Shown: positions 42,545 through 49,563 of the stretch, in pieces
Layout: the number at the start of each line of letters is the position of its first letter
How positions within the stretch are numbered: the stretch's first letter is position 1
Assembly (NCBI GenBank): GCA_047638695.1
Contig: JBLINY010000026.1
Location: 1 to 49,563 of the forward strand
DNA length: 49,563 nucleotides
Origin: JAHECQ01 sp047638695
Lineage (GTDB): Bacteria > Actinomycetota > Acidimicrobiia > Acidimicrobiales > SZUA-35
Reading direction: 5' to 3'
Made by a program: the position numbers and the translations under genes
The notes under the pieces: model-generated
Told to the model about the DNA's origin: nothing
What the model saw: only the letters and a program-made list of their open reading frames with translations
Databases searched by the model: none

Positions 42545-43689
42545 GTATGTCGTCGGCTACAGATCGCTGGGGCGTCATCGACGAGCAGTCGATCGCCGAG
42601 GCCCGAGAGCTCATTGGTGTTCCGCTGCGTCGCGACCGGATGCAGTGGAACAAGGTGGCGACCGCCGATGCGATTGCTCAGTTCGCCGCTGGAGTCGAGG
42701 ACGACAACCCGTTCTGGGCAGCGGCCGGACGGGCGTTGCCGTCGTTCCTCTACTCGGTGGATGCGGCAATCGTCGCACCGAAACTGCCCGGCGTGCAGTG
42801 GATCTACGCCGGCACCCGGTGGCGCTGGTACGACACGATCCGTGTGGATGATGTCTTCGATGTCGAGGCCACGTTCACCGAAATGGTCGAGAAGACCGGG
42901 AAGCGTTTTGGCCTCTGGGTGCTCCAGAAGGGGGAGATCGTCTATCGACGCGACGGCGGGAGCTTACTCTGTGTCGCCGAAGGCCGAGTGGCGCGGACCC
43001 CCCGACGTAGCAAAGCAGACGGTGACGAAGGCGGAGGCCGGGCTGCCGCGGCGCCGGCGGTCCCCGAACCAGCTCCTGCTCCGAAGGCTTCCGACGAGCC
43101 ACGGCGAGGCGCAACTCGACGACTCTGGGAGGACACACAATTGGGCGACACCATCGGACCAGTCGCCAAGCCACTGACGCTTGACTCGATCTTTGCCTAT
43201 TACACCGGTGCCCAGGGGGCCCTTCACTACGGCGGGGCCCACGGCGACGCGGTGCGATACCGCCGTCGCCACGACGACTACGCGATCAATGCCAAGACCG
43301 GAGCGAAGGACTCAGCGGCACGTGGTCACTTCTCGTCAAAAGAGGGCAAGGACGTAGGCATGGGCGGTGCCTACGACGTGGGGTTGCAACGGATCGGCTG
43401 GGTCATCGCGTTCCTCACCGACTGGATGGGCGACGACGCCCATCTTGCCGAAGCCGATGTCGACGTACTTCGGCCGAACGTCGTCGGCAACACCACGTAC
43501 TTCTCAGCGAACGTGACCGATCGCTGGTTCGAGGGCAATGGCTTTGTGCGGCTTGAGATCGAGGGTCGCGACGAAATCGGAGCGATTACCACTCGCGGAT
43601 CTGCGCTCGTGGCACTCCCATCGACCGAACATGGACCGGTCGAGTTGCCCCTCTTCGACGGCGACAAACAACGATGGACAACGCGATGA
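42541..43689 (+). CDS. FAS1-like (MaoC N-terminal) double hot-dog dehydratase/hydratase
   Basis: A 382-aa protein with two hot-dog halves. The first (about 15-150) is a MaoC-like N-terminal domain: LRRDRMQWNKVATADAIAQF, VEDDNPFW, FLYSVDAAIVAPKLPGV. After an Ala/Pro linker the second half (about 190-370) has TLDSIFAYYTGAQGALHYGG and DVGLQRIGWVIAFLTDWMGD. Such proteins hydrate or dehydrate enoyl-CoA thioesters. ATGA overlap with the LLM gene upstream and a second ATGA with the ligase downstream. A related shorter copy is at 45309-46148. Confidence 0.85.
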   Translation: MSMSSATDRWGVIDEQSIAEARELIGVPLRRDRMQWNKVATADAIAQFAAGVEDDNPFWAAAGRALPSFLYSVDAAIVAPKLPGVQWIYAGTRWRWYDTIRVDDVFDVEATFTEMVEKTGKRFGLWVLQKGEIVYRRDGGSLLCVAEGRVARTPRRSKADGDEGGGRAAAAPAVPEPAPAPKASDEPRRGATRRLWEDTQLGDTIGPVAKPLTLDSIFAYYTGAQGALHYGGAHGDAVRYRRRHDDYAINAKTGAKDSAARGHFSSKEGKDVGMGGAYDVGLQRIGWVIAFLTDWMGDDAHLAEADVDVLRPNVVGNTTYFSANVTDRWFEGNGFVRLEIEGRDEIGAITTRGSALVALPSTEHGPVELPLFDGDKQRWTTR

Positions 43690-45260
43690 AACTCAACGGC
43701 ATTGAACTCCAGCACACGAACATGCGCGACGTGTTCGTGGACCAGGCCAAGCTCGGCGACAAGCCCTTGCTGATCTGTGAGGGCGAGACCCTGACGTATG
43801 CCGATGCCGACGAGCGCTCGAATCGCATCGCCAGTTCGCTGGCCGGATTCGGGATTGGCAAGGGCGACGTTGTTGCCACGTTTCTCTATAACTCGGTCGA
43901 TCACGCAGCGATTTGGTACGCCTGCGTAAAGCTCGGCGCCGTGTTTGCATCACTCAACGTTTCGCTCGCACCGAACGAGCTTGTCTACAGCCTGGGCGAC
44001 ACCGGGGCGAAGCTGATCGTGGTCGACAATGAGTTGCTCGATCTCTATGAGAAAGCCAGGCCCAACTTCGACGACGGTCTGATCGAAGTGCTGTGGCGCG
44101 GTGCGGATCGGTCGGACTATCTGGCGTATCCACGTCTGCTCGACGGCGACGACGTACTACCTGAGGTTGTGCTGGCGCCCAACGACCCGATGTCGATCAT
44201 TTACACGGGTGGCAGCACGAGCATGCCGAAGGGTGTGCTCGCCCCTCACCTCTACTACGTGGCGGCCGCCGAGCGATACAAGGAGATCACGCAGTCGCAG
44301 CCCGACGATGTGCACTTCGCGAACTCACACCTCTTTCACGTTGGTGGTCAGCAGTTCGGGATCATGGGACCGCTGTATTGCGGCACCACGGGTGTGATGG
44401 CGAAGTGGTTCAGTGTGTCGAAGTACTGGAGCCTGGCCCGCGAGACCGGGGCCACGATCATCGACCCGATCGGCACCATGATCTCGGCCTTGCTTTCCCT
44501 TCCGCCATCGAGCGCCGACCGAGATCATCAGGTCCGCGTCGGCATCGGCATCGCGTCGGGCCAGGTCCGATCCGACTTCCGTTCCAATTTCGAGACACGC
44601 TTTGAGGTGCCGTTGCTGGAGGTGTACGCCATGACCGAAGTCGGCGTGCTGCTGTGCAGCGAACGGTTGGACGACAAGACCGTTGACTCGTGCGGGAAGA
44701 CGAACGGGTGGGCCGACATCTTGATCGTCGATGAGGAAGAGTCGCCCGTGCCCACCGGAGAGCAGGGCCAGATTCTCCTGCGGCCGACGGCTACGAACAC
44801 GATGATGCTCGAGTACATCAACAAGCCGGCCGAGACGATCGCGGCCTGGCGGAACCTCTGGTACCACTCCGGCGATATCGGCTATCTCGATGACGATGGC
44901 TGCCTGCATTTTGTTGGGCGTCAAGCCCATTGGGTGCGTGTGCGAGGCGAGAACGTGTCGGCGTTCGAGGTCGAAAAAGTCCTCAGCGCTCATGATGCGG
45001 TCGATGATTGCGCGGTGGTGGGAGTGCCCGGCGAACTGGGCGAAGAGGACATCAAGGCCTACGTGCAGCTGGTGAGCGGTTCGTCAATCGATCCGGCTGA
45101 GCTCGTTGCGTGGTGTCGTGAGCAGCTGGCCTATTTCAAGGTGCCGCGTTACGTCGAGTTCGTCGAGGAATTCCCCCGCACGATCACAAAGCAGGAGATC
45201 GAGCGGTTCGCGCTGCGCAGCCAGGGCATCGGCGACGCGTGGGACCGCGAAGCGCCCTGA
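43686..45260 (+). CDS. AMP-dependent CoA ligase (CaiC-like), second of the operon
   Basis: A 524-aa ANL-family ligase. The P-loop is IYTGGSTSMPKGVLAPH near residue 171; SMPKG replaces the usual TGxPKG and could affect phosphate binding but is tolerated in some members. LEVYAMTEVGVLLCS is near 313, WYHSGDIGYLDDDGCLHFVG near 391, and the hinge region RQAHWVRVRGENVSAFEVEK follows. The C-terminal Lys is in RTITKQEIERF. ATG 43686 makes an ATGA overlap like the rest of the operon; ATG 43674 is an alternative adding 4 residues. Crotonobetaine/carnitine-type ligases are the closest group. Confidence 0.87.
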   Translation: MKLNGIELQHTNMRDVFVDQAKLGDKPLLICEGETLTYADADERSNRIASSLAGFGIGKGDVVATFLYNSVDHAAIWYACVKLGAVFASLNVSLAPNELVYSLGDTGAKLIVVDNELLDLYEKARPNFDDGLIEVLWRGADRSDYLAYPRLLDGDDVLPEVVLAPNDPMSIIYTGGSTSMPKGVLAPHLYYVAAAERYKEITQSQPDDVHFANSHLFHVGGQQFGIMGPLYCGTTGVMAKWFSVSKYWSLARETGATIIDPIGTMISALLSLPPSSADRDHQVRVGIGIASGQVRSDFRSNFETRFEVPLLEVYAMTEVGVLLCSERLDDKTVDSCGKTNGWADILIVDEEESPVPTGEQGQILLRPTATNTMMLEYINKPAETIAAWRNLWYHSGDIGYLDDDGCLHFVGRQAHWVRVRGENVSAFEVEKVLSAHDAVDDCAVVGVPGELGEEDIKAYVQLVSGSSIDPAELVAWCREQLAYFKVPRYVEFVEEFPRTITKQEIERFALRSQGIGDAWDREAP

Positions 45261-45312
45261 CACACTGAAACGCAGCGACACACTGAAACGCCGCGACACA
45301 CCGAAGCGCTAC
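45259..45312. repeat. Three 18-bp tandem repeats between convergent genes
   Basis: Units GACACACTGAAACGCAGC (45259), GACACACTGAAACGCCGC (45277) and GACACACCGAAGCGCTAC (45295), starting inside the stop codon of the CoA-ligase gene and ending in the stop codon of the converging dehydratase gene. Copies drift from left to right. No hairpin is apparent. Confidence 0.85.
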
Positions 45313-46148
45313 TGCGGCAGCAGCACCGTTGCCGTCGCTACAGCGCTTTCCACGTTGCTCTGGTCGGTCGCAACAAGGGCGAGTTCTGCCGTGCCCGCGC
45401 CGCAGGAGCTCACTCGACCGCTGATGGTTGTTGTCGAGCCAAGCGGAGGGTTTGAGTTGATATCGACCCGCAGCCGCTGCAAGAAACCTGCGTCGCCCAT
45501 CCAGTTGGTCGCCAGCTGGGCGATCCACGACACGAGCTGTGGGCCGGTTGCTGTTTCGGCATGAAGTCCACCCTCGCTGTAGCAGTCGGCTTCAACAGCC
45601 ACGCCTTGGGTCGCTGAACACCAGGCGACAACGTCCATGATGCTGAGGGGCCCTTTGGTGATGGTTCCGAGCTCGTCGCCGACGGCGACATCTGCTGCCC
45701 CCAGTGGCATCGGGCCTTGGCGGCTCTCGCCGAGGATGGCCTGCTCGATCGTCTCGATCTCGGTGCCCGAGTACCGTACCTCCGGGCGAGCATCGATGGC
45801 GGTCGCCGGTTCGGTGGTTCGGCCACAGCGGACCTCGGCGGCGGCGAGTCGAGTTCCGTCGGCTGATCGGAACTCGGTGCGACCCCGCTGATCGTCGCCG
45901 GCCTGGGCCACGACTTCGACCTCGACGCTGATGTCGGTTCCGACCGGGAGAGTCTCGAACCACGTCCACTCGACCGACCGGTAGATCCGGCGGTGGTCGT
46001 CGAGCCCCGGTGCCACCGTGGTCTCGTTGACCGCGTAGAGGAAACACCCGGGGGCTGTTCCCGATGCGGGCCAATACGGGTTGTCGTCGCCAATACCCCA
46101 CACGAAATGCTGGAGCGCATCTCTGGTGATTGTGTTGCACCAAGCCAT
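45309..46148 (-). CDS. FAS1-like (MaoC-type) dehydratase, shorter paralogue
   Basis: A 279-aa protein related to the dehydratase at 42541. It begins MAWCNTITRDALQHFVWGIG, DDNPYW, GCFLYAVNETTVAPGLDDH, aligning with the first hot-dog domain but without the first 35 residues of the paralogue; an in-frame TGA lies 15 bases upstream, so the short start is real. The second domain has PLSIMDVVAWCSATQGVAVE and PQLVSWIAQLATNWMGD. Likely acts on a CoA thioester in the same pathway. It is alone on the minus strand and converges with the ligase gene. Confidence 0.8.
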   Translation of the reverse strand: MAWCNTITRDALQHFVWGIGDDNPYWPASGTAPGCFLYAVNETTVAPGLDDHRRIYRSVEWTWFETLPVGTDISVEVEVVAQAGDDQRGRTEFRSADGTRLAAAEVRCGRTTEPATAIDARPEVRYSGTEIETIEQAILGESRQGPMPLGAADVAVGDELGTITKGPLSIMDVVAWCSATQGVAVEADCYSEGGLHAETATGPQLVSWIAQLATNWMGDAGFLQRLRVDINSNPPLGSTTTISGRVSSCGAGTAELALVATDQSNVESAVATATVLLPQ

Positions 46149-46210
46149 CGTCGAAACGCTAGGTCAGATTGAGGGTGCTCACCTCACTGTCGCAGCACGT
46201 GCGCTCTGGA

Positions 46211-46669
46211 CTAGAAACGTGGCAAAGCAATGCTGCCCCAGCTCCAGGCCTCGACGCTTGATATTTTGGCCCGCAGAAGCATGTTCATCTGAAGTACGGG
46301 CCCGTTCAACTCAGAGAGTCGGTAAACGTCATCCAAGTGGAGGTACATCGGCGGCGGGTAGTTCGGGTCTTCGACAAGGTCGCCTGTTGGATCAGCGTTG
46401 GAGTACGTCTCGGCTCCCCAGCTGCGGAGAAAGCCCCCTATGTCGCTGGTCGCAGCTTGTGCCGCTCCATCGAACTGGGCGGCAGATTTTTCGAAGAAAA
46501 CTTCGCCGCTAATCAGGTTGCCGCTAATCCAGGTTCCGCCGATCAGGAGGGTCATGCCCATCTTGACGTCAGGGAAGCGGTTCGCTCGAGCACTCCAGAA
46601 CTGGAGGAGCTCGTCATGCTCAGCTGCTGTGGCCCCCTGAGCCAGAGGTTCGTCGTTGCCCATGCCCAT
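46211..46669 (-). CDS. Uncharacterised 152-aa protein
   Basis: No firm family. After HDELLQFWSARANRFPD come two strands with KMGMTLLIGGTWISGNLISG, a helix FFEKSAAQFDGAAQ and an end with MYLHLDDVYRLSELNGPVLQ. The pattern of a short strand followed by GxxISGxLIS is faintly like GvpU-type proteins, but I would not assign it. The frame is open further upstream through the end of the GAF-ANTAR gene; ATG 46669 (or 46663) follows that gene's stop by 4 bases and fits an operon. Coding composition is normal. Confidence 0.6.
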   Translation of the reverse strand: MGMGNDEPLAQGATAAEHDELLQFWSARANRFPDVKMGMTLLIGGTWISGNLISGEVFFEKSAAQFDGAAQAATSDIGGFLRSWGAETYSNADPTGDLVEDPNYPPPMYLHLDDVYRLSELNGPVLQMNMLLRAKISSVEAWSWGSIALPRF

Positions 46670-46673
46670 TGGA

Positions 46674-47495
46674 TCAGTTCCGGTCTTGATCGGGTGGTCG
46701 GATGCCGGGATCTGCTCTCTGTCCCGAGCCGGCGCTGAACCTTTGCGGTTCAGCGGCAGCAAGGTAGTCGAGGTCGAGCTGTCCTTCAACTATTCCTGTT
46801 GCGAGATCAGTCATTTTGGTGTTGGTGTTGCGGGCGTGCGTACGGAGATGTTCGAACGCGTCGGCCATGTCGATGTGCGCGTGCTCGCCCAGCATGCCCT
46901 TGGCTTGTTCGATCACGATTCGGCTGTCGAGCGCATGTTGGAGTTGTTCTTCGCGTTGTCGTGCTTTTCGTGTCGCAGTGGCTTGGAGAATCGTGATGGT
47001 GGCCAGGTCGGCGAGCGCTTGAGCGAGTGCAAGATCGCTGTCGTCGAGTGGTCCGGCTCGGGTTGTAAGCAGGTTGAGGGCCCCAATGACGTTTCCGCGC
47101 CATCGCAAGGGGATGGCGTACACCGATTCGTATCCGGCACTGACCGCGTAGGGGGTGAATCGGGGCCACAGCGTGACCGCCGTGCGTAGATCGTTGTGGG
47201 CGACCACGTCGCCGGAGGCGAACGCTTCTATGCAGGGGCCTTCGTCGTTCTGAAGCTGGCGAAGTTCGAGTAGTCGGGCCTTTTCATTCGATGCGGCCAT
47301 CACGCGGAGGCGTCCGTCGGGGTCTGCGAGCAAGATACCGGTGGCGACCGTATCGAGGATTTCGACGCATCGTGTTGCGAGAAGGGTAAGCGAGTCAATG
47401 ATGTCGAAGTCGGCCACCAGGGTGTCGGCCAGCTCGAGGAAGACGCGTACAACCTGCGACTCCCGAGCCGGACCGGGTTCGGGCAGGCTATTCAT
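46674..47495 (-). CDS. GAF-ANTAR regulator
   Basis: A 273-aa signalling protein. Residues 15-155 are a GAF domain (TRCVEILDTVATGILLADPD, PCIEAFASGDVVAHNDLRTA, YAIPLRWRGNVIGALNLLTT). Residues about 180-245 are an ANTAR domain: LQHALDSRIVIEQAKGMLGE and MADAFEHLRTHARNTNTKMT. ANTAR domains bind paired hairpins in nascent RNA and prevent termination. ATG 47495 overlaps the stop of the upstream GAF protein by 8 bases, with AGGGGG just before it. The last 25 residues are polar and unique. Confidence 0.9.
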   Translation of the reverse strand: MNSLPEPGPARESQVVRVFLELADTLVADFDIIDSLTLLATRCVEILDTVATGILLADPDGRLRVMAASNEKARLLELRQLQNDEGPCIEAFASGDVVAHNDLRTAVTLWPRFTPYAVSAGYESVYAIPLRWRGNVIGALNLLTTRAGPLDDSDLALAQALADLATITILQATATRKARQREEQLQHALDSRIVIEQAKGMLGEHAHIDMADAFEHLRTHARNTNTKMTDLATGIVEGQLDLDYLAAAEPQRFSAGSGQRADPGIRPPDQDRN

Positions 47496-48210
47496 GGGGT
47501 CCCCCTCTGTCGTCACCCAGGTGTAGGCGGCGTGCGACGATCTCGCCAGCGACATACGCGACCGTTTGGTCATTGGAGTATGCGTGGGCCCGAATTCGGA
47601 CGAGCGCTTCGTGCACATCGATTCCCAGCTGCACAGCGGTTACACCTGATGCTTGGTGGACCTCGGAGCGGTGAGCGTCGAGATCAGTTAAGTCGCCGGT
47701 GAGAAGCTGTTGGGATCTCTGGGCTTGGATTGCCGTCATGATCGTCGGCAGCAGTTGTGCGAGGACGCGACTGTCCTCCACTTGTTCGCTAGTCAGCATC
47801 CCAACGGTGTCCTCGTAAACGGTGAGAACACCCATGACGTCGGCGCCACTCGGAAGCGGGAATGCGAATACTGCGGACGCACCGAGATCGATTGCCGCCG
47901 GGGTGTAGCTCGGCCAATTGCCTATGGCGCTGCCGGCGAGATCGGAGTCTGCGATCATCGTGCCCGTTGCATACGCATCGTGGCTTGGGCCTTCGCCCAG
48001 TGAGAACTGCAGGTCCTCGAGTTGGCGGACGAGCAATGACGAGCTGCACACCGGACCGCTGTTGCGCCCGGTCATTATCGAAACCCCGACGCCGGTCACG
48101 TGCAGTACCTCGACACAACGCTCGCACAAACTGGCGTTCTCAGCGGCGCCGACGCCCGCTGCCAGACGGCCCACAATTCGACGGCTACGTTCATCGTTCA
48201 ACAAAGACAC
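47488..48210 (-). CDS. GAF-ANTAR regulator, upstream partner
   Basis: A 240-aa protein of the same architecture as the next gene. The GAF domain has VLHVTGVGVSIMTGRNSGPV, LQFSLGEGPSHDAYATGTMI and FAFPLPSGADVMGVLTVYED. The C-terminal 60 residues (HRSEVHQASGVTAVQLGIDV, then EALVRIRAHAYSNDQTVAYV) form an ANTAR-like domain with a less conserved core than its partner. GTG start at 48210. It could heterodimerise with the partner. Gene order and overlap show co-expression. Confidence 0.85.
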   Translation of the reverse strand: MSLLNDERSRRIVGRLAAGVGAAENASLCERCVEVLHVTGVGVSIMTGRNSGPVCSSSLLVRQLEDLQFSLGEGPSHDAYATGTMIADSDLAGSAIGNWPSYTPAAIDLGASAVFAFPLPSGADVMGVLTVYEDTVGMLTSEQVEDSRVLAQLLPTIMTAIQAQRSQQLLTGDLTDLDAHRSEVHQASGVTAVQLGIDVHEALVRIRAHAYSNDQTVAYVAGEIVARRLHLGDDRGGPHE

Positions 48211-48449
48211 TCAGGCGGGATGGCCTACCTGGGAAGTGTGATCGGTCTGCAGAGTGAACTTGGTTCATAGCGGACTCCTGTGGGTGTGGGGAACACCGCT
48301 GCCAGGGTCAGGAGCAACGCATGGCCGTGACGTCAACAGAATAACACACGGGTTACAACGAAAATAGCTGCTTCGTGGTTGGGATACAAGCGCGAGAAGG
48401 GTGTTGATGGCGATCCGCCGGCGATCGCGAGTGACGACAGTGATATTGA

Positions 48450-48603
48450 TTGTTCGCTCCGTCCGGCTCACTCAAGTCGTCGGCGAGAGATATGGCTCTC
48501 TTCCTGCAGATGCTGGTCGATGGCGGCGTGACGGCGGCGGGGGAGAGGCTGGTCTCGTCTGAGGGTTTGGCCACGATGTGGGAGCCCCGTTCACAACCGG
48601 GGT
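48450..48603 (+). pseudogene. Serine beta-lactamase/esterase C-terminal fragment
   Basis: About 50 codons read SGSLKSSARDMALFLQMLVD, GGVTAAGERLVSSEGLATMW and EPRSQPG, the segment near the C-terminal third of beta-lactamase-fold serine hydrolases (PF00144-type). Neither the SxxK-bearing part nor the tail is present on either side. A remnant just upstream of the PEP mutase-family gene; the 240 bases to its left hold no gene. Confidence 0.65.
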
Positions 48604-48615
48604 TAACGTTCCGCG

Positions 48616-49518
48616 ATGCCCGACATGCTTCGTCAACAGAACAGTGGTTCGTCCCGACTGCGCGCGCTCCTCGCCTCGGCGATGGCCGAACGACGTCCGC
48701 TCGTTCTGCCGGGGTGCTACGACGCTTTGGGCGCCCGGTTAGTCGAGCAGGCTGGCTTCGATGCCGTTTACATGACCGGTTTTGGAACGACCGCCTCGCT
48801 GCTGGGGCGACCCGACGTTGGCTTGCTCGGATTGTCCGAAATGGTCGACAACGCTCGTCGGATCACGGCTGCGGTCGATCTGCCTGTCTTGGCTGATGCC
48901 GACACTGGCTACGGCAACCAGATCAACGTCATTCGGACGGTGCACGATTACGAGCGGGCCGGGGTCGCAGGTCTTCACATCGAAGATCAGATACTGCCCA
49001 AGAAGTGTGGGCACATGGAGAACAAGCAGGTGGTTGACGCCGACGTGATGGTCGGCAAGATCGCCGCCGCAGCGGCAGCCCGCAGCGATGACAACTTCGT
49101 CATCATTGCCCGCACCGATGCCCGCGCTACCCATGGGATAGACGAAGCGCTCCGTCGTGCGACCCGGTGCGCTGAGGCAGGCGCCGACGTGTTGTTTGTC
49201 GAGGCGCTGCTTGGTGAGGAGGAGATTGCTCGGGTGGCGAAGGAGTTCGAAGGGATCCCGCTGTTGTTCAACTGGGCCGAGGGGGGCAAGACGCCGCCAC
49301 TTACCTACGAGGAGATTGCGGAGCTTGGCTACGCAATGATCTTGATGCCAATCGGCATGTTGTTGGCAGCGACGGCGGCAATGCAGGAGTTCTTGGCCAA
49401 GCTCAAGGCCACGGGCACGCCGGCGCCGTTCGCTGATGAGTTGATGTCGTTCGATGGCTTCACTGATCTGATCGGCCTGCCCGAAATCACCGCACTCGAG
49501 CAGCGCTTCTCTGGCTAG
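48616..49518 (+). CDS. Isocitrate lyase/PEP mutase-family enzyme
   Basis: A 300-aa alpha/beta barrel enzyme. Family motifs: LPGCYDALGARLVEQAGFDA, YMTGFGTTASLLGRPDVGLL, LPVLADADTGYG (metal-binding Asp), AGLHIEDQILPKKCGH (the KKCGH catalytic motif), and FVIIARTDARATHGI. It resembles methylisocitrate lyase, 2,3-dimethylmalate lyase and oxaloacetate decarboxylase members, cleaving a C-C bond next to a carboxylate. Complete. Start ATG 48616 lacks a clear ribosome binding site; ATG 48625 is possible. Confidence 0.9.
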   Translation: MPDMLRQQNSGSSRLRALLASAMAERRPLVLPGCYDALGARLVEQAGFDAVYMTGFGTTASLLGRPDVGLLGLSEMVDNARRITAAVDLPVLADADTGYGNQINVIRTVHDYERAGVAGLHIEDQILPKKCGHMENKQVVDADVMVGKIAAAAAARSDDNFVIIARTDARATHGIDEALRRATRCAEAGADVLFVEALLGEEEIARVAKEFEGIPLLFNWAEGGKTPPLTYEEIAELGYAMILMPIGMLLAATAAMQEFLAKLKATGTPAPFADELMSFDGFTDLIGLPEITALEQRFSG

Positions 49519-49563
49519 ACCCGCCCGGTAGCCAACTCGACTCACACCACTCGGCTTCCTCGG

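Noticed and set aside
44325..44993. 222-codon minus-strand frame opposite the second CoA ligase
   Set aside because: Antisense to conserved ANL motifs; no family match.
45241..45312. Possible CRISPR-like array
   Set aside because: The units are directly adjacent with no spacers and only three copies.

Overview
The window looks like chromosomal DNA of a high-GC Gram-positive bacterium, most likely an uncultured-type Actinomycetota of the Acidimicrobiia (inference). Supporting signs are frequent GTG starts, many 4-base ATGA/GTGA gene overlaps, MpaB/DUF2236 and DUF2867 proteins, F420-type DUF385 oxidoreductase, FAS1-like (MaoC) dehydratases, Thr-rich surface proteins with an LPXTG anchor, and GAF-ANTAR regulators. 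No rRNA, tRNA, CRISPR array, transposase or phage gene was recognised.

Layout. 0-2.4 kb: a wrecked phosphofructokinase gene and a KhtTU-type K+/H+ antiporter pair. 2.9-9.8 kb (minus strand): MpaB oxygenase, TetR regulator, two SDR oxidoreductases and three SRPBCC proteins in a tightly packed cluster, ending in a B12-binding regulator that retains every photochemical ligand position of CarH. 9.96-13.3 kb (plus): divergent from that regulator, a HEAT-repeat/GT4 fusion and a GT1 glycosyltransferase joined by a GTGA overlap. 13.5-23 kb: an LPXTG surface protein, a retropepsin-like RimB-type protease, two CNNM/CorC-type proteins, CorA, an atypical LuxR response regulator, RimK with a TrkA-C tail, and an M14-type deacylase. 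23-29.5 kb: small proteins of unrecognised families, a fasciclin protein, and a run of decayed genes. 29.5-32.3 kb: alpha/beta hydrolase with PH-like partner, divergent HTH regulator with a 28-bp palindromic operator, and a GrdB-like protein. 32.3-37.7 kb: truncated or deleted genes (beta-propeller, acyl-CoA synthetase, acyl-CoA dehydrogenase, AHSA1) mixed with intact ones. 38-49.5 kb: HDOD and LiaF-like proteins, an intact four-gene CoA-ester operon (ligase, LLM flavin oxidoreductase, dehydratase, ligase), a second dehydratase, tandem GAF-ANTAR proteins and a PEP mutase/isocitrate lyase family enzyme.

The most interesting unit is the light/B12 module at about 4.2-13.3 kb: a CarH-like sensor on a non-MerR (excisionase-type) DNA-binding domain sits between two glycosyltransferases and a lipid/isoprenoid-looking SRPBCC-SDR-MpaB cluster. 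The second theme is gene decay: about ten genes carry frameshifts, stops or large internal deletions. A third is a small unrecognised protein family present in three copies (19.4, 23.2-23.7 and 25.8-26.2 kb), only one of which appears intact.
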